Positions 7,387 through 12,588 of a stretch of DNA of 12,588 nucleotides are shown here, piece by piece (position 1 is the first letter of the stretch; every line of letters starts with the position of its first letter). A program made the translations under genes and the position numbers. Below the pieces are notes generated by a model. That model was given only the letters and a program-made list of their open reading frames with translations, ran no database searches and was not told where the DNA came from. The stretch comes from Rhodocyclaceae bacterium (GTDB taxonomy: Bacteria > Pseudomonadota > Gammaproteobacteria > Burkholderiales > Rhodocyclaceae), in assembly GCA_018262875.1 (NCBI GenBank), contig JADFDL010000024.1, positions 1 to 12,588 on the forward strand. The letters are read 5' to 3'.

Positions 7387-8167
7387 ATCGAACGATGCCC
7401 CTGCCGGGTTCGGCGAGGAAATCCGCCAGCAAGGCCACGGCAGGCTGATCGGCAGCTTCTTCGGCGATCCTGGCCCTCGCCTCGTCGAGTGTCGCGCCTG
7501 TCCGGTACACCTGCTTGTAAGCACGCTTGAGGGCCGCAATCGCTTCCGCACTGAAACCGCGTCGCTTCAACCCCTCGGAATTGATGCCGTAGGGCTTGGC
7601 GGTATTGCCGGCGGCCGTGATGTAAGGCGGCAGATCTTGCAGGAGGATACTGCCCATTGCCGTAATACTGTGGGCACCGATCCGCACGAACTGGTGCACC
7701 ACGGTGAACCCGCCGAGAATGGCGAAATCCCCGACGTGCACATGACCGGCAAGCTGGGCATTGTTGGCAAAAATGGTGTTGTCGCCGACATGGCAATCAT
7801 GGGCAATATGGACATAGGCCATGATCCAGTTGTCGGAGCCGACCCGTGTCACCCCGGCATCCTGCGCCGTGCCGCAATTGAACGTGCAGAACTCGCGGAT
7901 CGTATTGCGATCGCCGATTTCCAGCCGTGTCGGCTCACCGGCGTATTTCTTGTCCTGAGGCATTTCGCCGATGGAGGAAAACTGGAAGATGCGGTTGCCT
8001 TGCCCGATGCGGGTATGTCCGTTGATGACGGCGTGCGGCCCGATCCAGCTATCGTCGCCGATCTCGACATGCTCCCCGATGATCGAATAGGCGCCTACGG
8101 AAACGTTTTTTCCGAGACGCGCGTTCGAATGGATAATGGCTGTCGGATGGATAAGCAGTTGGCTCAT
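7385..8167 (-). CDS. lpxA: Acyl-ACP--UDP-N-acetylglucosamine O-acyltransferase
   Basis: First step of lipid A synthesis: transfer of a 3-hydroxyacyl chain from ACP to the 3-OH of UDP-GlcNAc, in the cytosol. The 260-residue protein aligns with E. coli LpxA (262) without gaps over the core, offset by two residues. The N-terminal part is a left-handed beta helix of hexapeptide repeats ([26 protein letters not shown], and so on). It contains [18 protein letters not shown] (63-80), HIAHDC with catalytic His123, and His142 and His158. The helical C-terminal part starts near [12 protein letters not shown] (195-206). Met171 stands where E. coli has the chain-length ruler Gly173, which predicts use of C10 chains. 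The ATG at 8167 overlaps the fabZ stop as ATGA. A GTG seven codons upstream would extend into fabZ and is unlikely. Confidence 0.97.
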   Translation of the reverse strand: MSQLLIHPTAIIHSNARLGKNVSVGAYSIIGEHVEIGDDSWIGPHAVINGHTRIGQGNRIFQFSSIGEMPQDKKYAGEPTRLEIGDRNTIREFCTFNCGTAQDAGVTRVGSDNWIMAYVHIAHDCHVGDNTIFANNAQLAGHVHVGDFAILGGFTVVHQFVRIGAHSITAMGSILLQDLPPYITAAGNTAKPYGINSEGLKRRGFSAEAIAALKRAYKQVYRTGATLDEARARIAEEAADQPAVALLADFLAEPGRGIVR

Positions 8168-8601
8168 TCGATCGAACGCACCGTGCACATGAGTTCCGCC
8201 TCTGCGGCAACTTGCCCGTCGACCCTGGCCTGCGCGGCAAATTTCCAGATGCCGCGCTTGTTGGCCAATATGGAGACCTCGAAGATCAGCTGATCCCCCG
8301 GGCTGACCGGACGCTTGAAGCGGGCGCCGTCGATGCCGACGAAGTAGTACACCGATTTGTCATCGGGCTTGCCGCCCATCGTCTTGAAGGAAAGGATGGC
8401 CGCCGTCTGTGCCAGGGCTTCGATGACCAGCACGCCCGGCATCACCGGATGATGCGGATAATGGCCCGGGAAAAACGGCTCGTTGATGCTGACGTTCTTC
8501 AGGGCCACGATGCGCTCGCCCGGGATCACTTCAAGGACGCGATCAACCAGCAGCATCGGATAGCGATGCGGCAGGTAATCGAGAATTTCGTGGATGTCCA
8601 T
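8164..8601 (-). CDS. fabZ: 3-hydroxyacyl-ACP dehydratase FabZ
   Basis: Dehydrates 3-hydroxyacyl-ACP to trans-2-enoyl-ACP in fatty acid elongation, and so competes with LpxA and LpxD for the same 3-hydroxyacyl-ACP. The 145-residue hot-dog-fold protein has [15 protein letters not shown] (residues 10-24), [19 protein letters not shown] (40-58) with catalytic His47, [10 protein letters not shown] with Glu61 (the His-Glu spacing of 14 equals that of E. coli), and [11 protein letters not shown] (95-105). Start choice is open. The ATG at 8601 gives the common [15 protein letters not shown] beginning, but its nearest ribosome-like site, GGAG (8619-8622), is 17 bases away. The same site is 8 bases before an in-frame TTG at 8610 that overlaps the lpxD stop as TTGA and would add three residues. 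The stop overlaps lpxA by four bases. Function is certain. Confidence 0.96.
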   Translation of the reverse strand: MDIHEILDYLPHRYPMLLVDRVLEVIPGERIVALKNVSINEPFFPGHYPHHPVMPGVLVIEALAQTAAILSFKTMGGKPDDKSVYYFVGIDGARFKRPVSPGDQLIFEVSILANKRGIWKFAAQARVDGQVAAEAELMCTVRSIE

Positions 8602-8606
8602 CTGGC

Positions 8607-9650
8607 TCAAGTCTTCTTCTCCAGTTGTGCAAGTCGCGTTTCCAGTTCGCGCATTTTCTTTGCCATTTCGTCCAGATGGCGCATCTGGGCAGCGTTCCTC
8701 AGCCACTCGCGATGCGTCTCGAACGGCATGGCGCCGGTATAGCTGCCTGCCTGGCTGATGGATTTTGTGACAAGCGTGGCGGCAGAAATATTGACGTCGT
8801 CGGCAACGGTCAGATGTCCCAGGACGATGGCGCCGCCGCCGATAGTGCAGCGCCGGCCGATGCGGGCACTGCCGGCGATACCGACACAACCAGCCATCGC
8901 CGTATGGGCGCCGACGCGTACGTTATGGCCGATCTGTATCTGATTGTCCAACTTGACGCCATCCTCGATCACCGTATCGTCGAGCGCGCCGCGATCGATG
9001 GCGGTATTGGCGCCGATTTCCACGTCGTCACCGATGATGACCCGGCCGATCTGCGGAATCTTGGTCCAACTGCCATCGGTCTCGCGGGCAATGCCGAAAC
9101 CATCCGCGCCAATCACGGCGCCGGAATGAATGATCGCACGCGCACCGATCGTGCATCCGGGGTAAATCGTGACATTGCCATAAAGACAGGTTTGCGGCCC
9201 GAGCGACACGCCTTCGCCGATGACGCAGCCGGAACCGATGGCGCTGCCTTCTCCGATTTTCACGTCCTTTCCGATGAAGGTCCCTGCCCCGACGCTGACG
9301 CCAGGCGCTAGGCTTGTTTCGACGACGGCCGAAGGATGGATACCGGGAGACTCCTGCCGCGGCGGATTGAGCAACTGGGCTACCCGGGCGTAGTAGGCGT
9401 AGGGATTGTCGCTGACGATGCAGGGAAGCGGACAGTCCGGCGCATTCGCGGAGGAAAGCACGACTGCGCCGGCCCGGCTGGATTTCAGCCGCATACGATA
9501 TTTTTGATTGGCCAGGAAAGCGAAATCGGCAGGCCCCGCGTTTTCCAGGGTTGCTACCTGGAGGATGCGCAACCTGCCGTCGCCGATCAGCTCACCACCG
9601 AAGCGCGAAACGATTTCATCGAGAGTAAAGCCGTCAGCGCGCTCGCCCAT
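8607..9650 (-). CDS. lpxD: UDP-3-O-(3-hydroxyacyl)glucosamine N-acyltransferase
   Basis: Third step of lipid A synthesis: N-acylation of UDP-3-O-acylglucosamine with 3-hydroxyacyl-ACP. The 347-residue protein has the three usual parts: an N-terminal uridine-binding domain (about 1-100, with [12 protein letters not shown] and [11 protein letters not shown]), a long left-handed beta helix of hexapeptide repeats (about 104-300), and a C-terminal helix (about 315-346, [20 protein letters not shown]) with heptad-like spacing. The catalytic His is His242 in [18 protein letters not shown], corresponding to E. coli His239. GADGFGI (181-187) is another family signature. The ATG at 9650 follows the skp stop by 9 bases and has no strong ribosome site, so coupling with skp is likely. 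The stop overlaps or nearly touches the fabZ start. Confidence 0.97.
   Translation of the reverse strand: MGERADGFTLDEIVSRFGGELIGDGRLRILQVATLENAGPADFAFLANQKYRMRLKSSRAGAVVLSSANAPDCPLPCIVSDNPYAYYARVAQLLNPPRQESPGIHPSAVVETSLAPGVSVGAGTFIGKDVKIGEGSAIGSGCVIGEGVSLGPQTCLYGNVTIYPGCTIGARAIIHSGAVIGADGFGIARETDGSWTKIPQIGRVIIGDDVEIGANTAIDRGALDDTVIEDGVKLDNQIQIGHNVRVGAHTAMAGCVGIAGSARIGRRCTIGGGAIVLGHLTVADDVNISAATLVTKSISQAGSYTGAMPFETHREWLRNAAQMRHLDEMAKKMRELETRLAQLEKKT
8619..8622 (-). promoter_or_regulatory. Candidate ribosome binding site of fabZ, favouring a TTG start
   Basis: GGAG, the head of the purine run GGAGAAGAAGA on the minus strand inside the end of lpxD. It stands 8 bases before TTG at 8610 and 17 before ATG at 8601. 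The spacing favours TTG, while the family start favours ATG; both may be used. Confidence 0.4.
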
Positions 9651-9659
9651 GCATGTGCT

Positions 9660-10163
9660 TTACTTGCCGTCAGCCATGGCCTTGATGACTCTGTCGGTAA
9701 TGTCGACGCGGGGAGCCACGTAGGCCGCTTCCTGTAGGATGACATCGAACTTTTCAGCTTCGGCTATTGCCTTGATCGCCTTGTTGGCGCGCTCGAGAAC
9801 GGAAGCCAGCTCTTCGTTGCGGCGCTGGTTAAGGTCCTCACGGAACTCACGCTGCTTGCGCTGGAATTCACGGTTCAGGTCGTTGAACTCGCGTTCCTTG
9901 TTGCGCTTCTCGGATTCGGACATGGTGACCGCGTTCTTCTCCAGGGCCTCCTGCAGGGTCTGCAGTTGCTTGGCAAGGCGCTGCATTTCCTGGTCGCGCT
10001 TCTCGAACTCTTTCTCGATCTTTTTCTGAGCCCGCACGGCAGGTGCCGCATCACGGAGGACTCTTTCGGTATTGACGACGCCGATCTTGGTATCTGCGGC
10101 AGCGGCGTGATACGCCGGCAAAGCCAAAAATCCGGCAATGACGAAGACAGTGAGCTTTTTCAA
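9660..10163 (-). CDS. skp: Periplasmic chaperone Skp/OmpH
   Basis: Periplasmic holdase that carries unfolded outer-membrane proteins toward BamA, encoded just upstream. The precursor has 167 residues: a signal peptide MKKLTVFVIAGFLALPAY with AAA just before the probable cleavage site (after about residue 22-23), then IGVVNTERVLRDAAPA, the usual start of the Skp body domain, and a long charged coiled coil (about residues 45-125, rich in K, E, R and Q) that forms the tentacles of the trimer. The chain ends with FDVILQEAAYVAPRVDITDRVIKAM, which returns to the body. The start is a TTG at 10163: AGGAG lies 6 bases before it, and the signal peptide begins there (encoded LKKL, read MKKL). The frame is open five codons further to a TTG at 10178, but that lies upstream of the ribosome site. 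Confidence 0.93.
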   Translation of the reverse strand: MKKLTVFVIAGFLALPAYHAAAADTKIGVVNTERVLRDAAPAVRAQKKIEKEFEKRDQEMQRLAKQLQTLQEALEKNAVTMSESEKRNKEREFNDLNREFQRKQREFREDLNQRRNEELASVLERANKAIKAIAEAEKFDVILQEAAYVAPRVDITDRVIKAMADGK

Positions 10164-10169
10164 TATATT

Positions 10170-10174
10170 CTCCT
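10170..10174 (-). promoter_or_regulatory. Strong ribosome binding site fixing the TTG start of skp
   Basis: AGGAG on the minus strand, in the 20-base gap between bamA and skp, 6 bases before TTG at 10163. No ATG is present near, so the site and the signal peptide together fix the TTG start. Confidence 0.8.
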
Positions 10175-10183
10175 GCAAAAAAA

Positions 10184-12469
10184 TCAGAACGACGTTCCCA
10201 TCTGGAACTGGAAGCGCTCAATCTGGTCCCCCGACTTCTTGTTGAGGGGCTGCGCAATGCTGAACTTGAGCGGCCCGAAAGGGGAAGACCAAGCAACGGA
10301 AATGCCGATACTGTACCGCAAATCGGACAGCCGCATTTTCTGGCTGGTGGCCCACACATAGCCGGCGTCCGCAAACCCGCCGAATCTGAAGGATTTGTCG
10401 AGTCCAATACCGGGAATGGGCATGAGGAATTCGGCATTGGCTACCAGCCGCTTGTTCCCGCCCAAGGCATCCTTGTGATTCGGCGGATCGTCATGCGGAC
10501 CGAGCGAACCGGACTTGAAGCCCCGCACCGAGCCAATGCCCCCGGCGTAGAAATGGCGGAAGAAAGGCAAGGGCTCTCCGCCGTAACCGTCACCAAAACC
10601 GTACTCGCCGTTCAGCATCAACGTGATGTCTTTCGTCAGGGGGAAGAACTTTTGATGCTGATAGTTGAGCTTGTAGAACTTCAGGTCGCCGCCGGGCAAG
10701 CCGACCTCGCCGTAAGCCCGTTGTACCGTACCCTTGGTCGTATAGATCAGGCTGTCCCGCTGGTCGTTCGCCCAGGTCGTATTCAGCAACAGCGTGGTGT
10801 TCGACGAGCCAAACTTGTTGACGAAAGCGATGTATCGCTGCGGGCTGTTGGCATAGGTTTTGACCTTGGTGGAATCGAACGAAAGCCCGACGCCGATGGA
10901 GTTGTCTTCTGCGATGGGGAAGCCATAACGCACACCGGCACCCATTGACGAGGTCTTGTAATTGGCAATCGCCGTCGAGCTCGGATCGGTATCCCGGCGG
11001 TAGAGGTCGAACCCCCTGCTGACGCCATCGACGGTGTGATACGGATCGGTGAAGGACAGGGAGTAGGTTTTGTTGATCTTGCCAGAATTGACGTTGACGG
11101 ACAGGTGCTTGCCGCTGCCGAATATATTGTTCTGCGAAACGGAACCTGAGACAACGAATTTCTCGGCACTGGAAAAGCCGGCGCCGAGCATCACGTTGCC
11201 CGTCGGCTTCTCCTTCACATTCAAATTGACATCCACCTGGTCGGTGGTGCCGGGCACCGGCGGCGTCTCGACGTTGACTTCGTCGAAATAACCCAGCTTG
11301 TCCACCCGGGTCCGCGTCTTGTTGATTTTCTCGCCGTCATACCAGGCGCCTTCCATCTGGCGTGCTTCGCGGCGGATCACTTCGTCGCGGGTCCGGGTGT
11401 TGCCGGTGACGCTGATGCGGCGCACATACACCCTGCGGCCAGGGTCGATGAAAATCGTAAAGGCAACCTGCTTCTTGTCCTTGTCGATTTCCGGCGCTGC
11501 GTTGACGTTCGAGAAGGCAAAGCCTTCATTGCCCAGCTTCTCATTGATCTGTTTCGTGGTCTCCGTCAGCTTTTCCCTGGAAAATACCTCTCCGGGCTTG
11601 ATCCGCACGAGTTTTCGAAGCTCATCTTCCGGCAAGGTCAGTTCCCCCGCCAGCTTGACCGCGGATACCGTGTATTTCTCGCCTTCCTTGACGTTGATCG
11701 TGATGAAGATGTTTTTCTTGTCCGGGCTGATGGAAACCTGCGTGGATTCGACATCGAACTCGATGTAGCCGCGGTCGTGGTAATACGATTTCAGCGTTTC
11801 CAGATCGGCCGACAGCTTCTGCTTGGAGTATTGGTCGTTCTTTGTATACCAGCTGATCCAGTTGGGCGTGCGCAAGGCAAAGATGCCTAGCAGGTCCTTT
11901 TCCTTGAAAACCTGCGCGCCGACTATGTTGATCTGCTGGATCTTGGCCACCTCGCCTTCATCCACCGCGAAATTGATGCCGACGCGGTTGCGCTCCAGAG
12001 GAGTCACGGTGGTGGTGATGTTGACTGCATAGAGGCCGCGGCTCAGGTATTGCCGCTTCAATTCCTGTTCGGCTCTTTCCAGCATCGAGCGGTCGAAAAT
12101 GCGCGACTCGGCCAGCCCGATCTCTTTCAAGCCTTTTTTCAGGGCGTCTTTGTCAAATTCCTTGATGCCGACAAAATCGACCTGGGCAATTGCCGGGCGT
12201 TCTTCGAGAACGATCACGATCACATCGTTTTCGACCTCGATGCGGACGTCCTTGAAGAACCCCGTGGCGAAAAGCGCCTTGATGGCCTGGGCGGCCTTCT
12301 CGTCGGTCATGGTCTCGCCGACTTTTACCGGCAGGTAGCTGAACACCGTTCCGGCTTCGGTGCGCTGAATGCCCTCGACACGAATGTCCTTCACCACGAA
12401 TGGCTGGAAGGCTAGGGCCGACGCGGAAAACAATGCCGCAAGCAAGCCAGGTAGTATTTTCTTTTTCAT
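10184..12469 (-). CDS. bamA: Outer membrane protein assembly factor BamA
   Basis: Core of the BAM complex that folds beta-barrel proteins into the outer membrane. The precursor of 761 residues (E. coli 810) has a signal peptide (MKKKILPGLLAALFSASALA, cleaved near residue 20), five POTRA domains at about 23-90, 91-171, 174-263, 266-343 and 346-420, and a C-terminal 16-strand barrel (about 423-761). Visible markers are FVVKDIRVEGIQRTEAGTV at the start of POTRA1, RRISVTGNTRTRDEVIRRE in POTRA5, GSGKHLSV in the early barrel, VRGF (648-651) of loop 6, and a beta-signal-like end QFQMGTSF with terminal Phe. The shorter length is probably due to short extracellular loops. The ATG lies 3 bases after the rseP stop with no clear ribosome site, suggesting coupled translation. 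Skp follows 20 bases downstream. Confidence 0.98.
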   Translation of the reverse strand: MKKKILPGLLAALFSASALAFQPFVVKDIRVEGIQRTEAGTVFSYLPVKVGETMTDEKAAQAIKALFATGFFKDVRIEVENDVIVIVLEERPAIAQVDFVGIKEFDKDALKKGLKEIGLAESRIFDRSMLERAEQELKRQYLSRGLYAVNITTTVTPLERNRVGINFAVDEGEVAKIQQINIVGAQVFKEKDLLGIFALRTPNWISWYTKNDQYSKQKLSADLETLKSYYHDRGYIEFDVESTQVSISPDKKNIFITINVKEGEKYTVSAVKLAGELTLPEDELRKLVRIKPGEVFSREKLTETTKQINEKLGNEGFAFSNVNAAPEIDKDKKQVAFTIFIDPGRRVYVRRISVTGNTRTRDEVIRREARQMEGAWYDGEKINKTRTRVDKLGYFDEVNVETPPVPGTTDQVDVNLNVKEKPTGNVMLGAGFSSAEKFVVSGSVSQNNIFGSGKHLSVNVNSGKINKTYSLSFTDPYHTVDGVSRGFDLYRRDTDPSSTAIANYKTSSMGAGVRYGFPIAEDNSIGVGLSFDSTKVKTYANSPQRYIAFVNKFGSSNTTLLLNTTWANDQRDSLIYTTKGTVQRAYGEVGLPGGDLKFYKLNYQHQKFFPLTKDITLMLNGEYGFGDGYGGEPLPFFRHFYAGGIGSVRGFKSGSLGPHDDPPNHKDALGGNKRLVANAEFLMPIPGIGLDKSFRFGGFADAGYVWATSQKMRLSDLRYSIGISVAWSSPFGPLKFSIAQPLNKKSGDQIERFQFQMGTSF

Positions 12470-12472
12470 TAT

Positions 12473-12588
12473 TCAGCCGGAAACAAGGCGGTTGATATCG
12501 TTATAGAAGGCGAAAGCCATGAGCATGGCCAGCAGCGCCAGGCCAATCTGCTGACCAATTTCCATCACGCGTTCGGTTGGGATCGCCC
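12473..12588 (-). CDS. rseP: RseP site-2 zinc metalloprotease, C-terminal end only
   Basis: Only the last 38 codons are present; the gene continues beyond the right edge. The visible end reads IPTERVMEIGQQIGLALL, then AMLMAFAFYNDINRLVSG and a stop. This is the last transmembrane helix and short tail of RseP/YaeL, which usually ends in F-Y-N-D-I/L-x-R-L. RseP cleaves anti-sigma factor RseA in the inner membrane after envelope stress and clears signal peptides. Its position directly before bamA (3 bases between stop and ATG, TGAataATG) is the usual arrangement in proteobacteria and supports the call. The catalytic HExxH region lies outside the window. Confidence 0.9.
   Translation of the reverse strand, partial: AIPTERVMEIGQQIGLALLAMLMAFAFYNDINRLVSG

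Noticed and set aside
8625..9311. A 228-codon plus-strand open frame rich in Asp and Ala opposite lpxD
   Set aside because: The composition mirrors the periodic hexapeptide repeats of LpxD on the other strand; no independent evidence of coding.
7460..9340. Periodic short similarities within lpxA and lpxD that look like DNA repeats
   Set aside because: They follow the six-residue protein repeat of left-handed beta-helix acyltransferases, so the periodicity is explained by the proteins, not by a DNA repeat element.

Overview
The window looks like a chromosomal core-gene region of a betaproteobacterium, most likely near Rhodocyclales or Nitrosomonadales. The basis is gene order and protein signatures: rseP-bamA-skp-lpxD-fabZ-lpxA-lpxB-rnhB followed by a SpoU-type RNA methyltransferase, ppsR and ppsA, with moderately high GC. 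The taxon is inferred; no rRNA or other direct marker is present. There are no tRNAs, insertion sequences, CRISPR arrays or prophage genes. Coding density is near total: the longest gap is 73 bases, so no gene-free stretch approaches 300 bases.

Right block (5634-12588, all minus strand, read right to left): the 3' end of rseP, then bamA, skp, lpxD, fabZ, lpxA, lpxB and rnhB, with gaps of 20 bases or less or with overlaps. This is the envelope-biogenesis operon. BamA inserts beta-barrel proteins, Skp chaperones them, LpxA/LpxD/LpxB build the lipid A disaccharide from UDP-GlcNAc, and FabZ balances the shared 3-hydroxyacyl-ACP pool. Several genes in this run use non-ATG starts (skp TTG, lpxB GTG, possibly fabZ TTG). 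LpxA carries a Met at the acyl-chain ruler position, which predicts C10 3-hydroxyacyl use.

Middle block (574-5647): five consecutive genes alternate in strand around very short junctions. rnhB(-) meets a glycosyltransferase of the selenosugar synthase (SenB) type (+) tail to tail with a 14-base overlap. That gene diverges from the SpoU methyltransferase (-) across 28 bases. The methyltransferase meets ppsR(+) tail to tail with 2 bases between them, and ppsR diverges from ppsA(-) across 73 bases. PpsR is the kinase/phosphorylase that switches PEP synthase (PpsA) off and on, so that pair is a functional unit.

Left block (1-574, minus): ppsA is followed by an NfeD-like membrane protein and the first 35 codons of its slipin/SPFH partner, apparently co-transcribed.

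The least ordinary item is the SenB-like gene. It belongs to a family known from selenoneine biosynthesis, but it stands here without senA or senC and in reverse orientation between lipid A/rnhB genes and an RNA methyltransferase gene. Both divergent junctions carry a dyad-symmetric sequence at their centre. Otherwise this is a well-conserved housekeeping region, and I found no clear undescribed multi-gene system.
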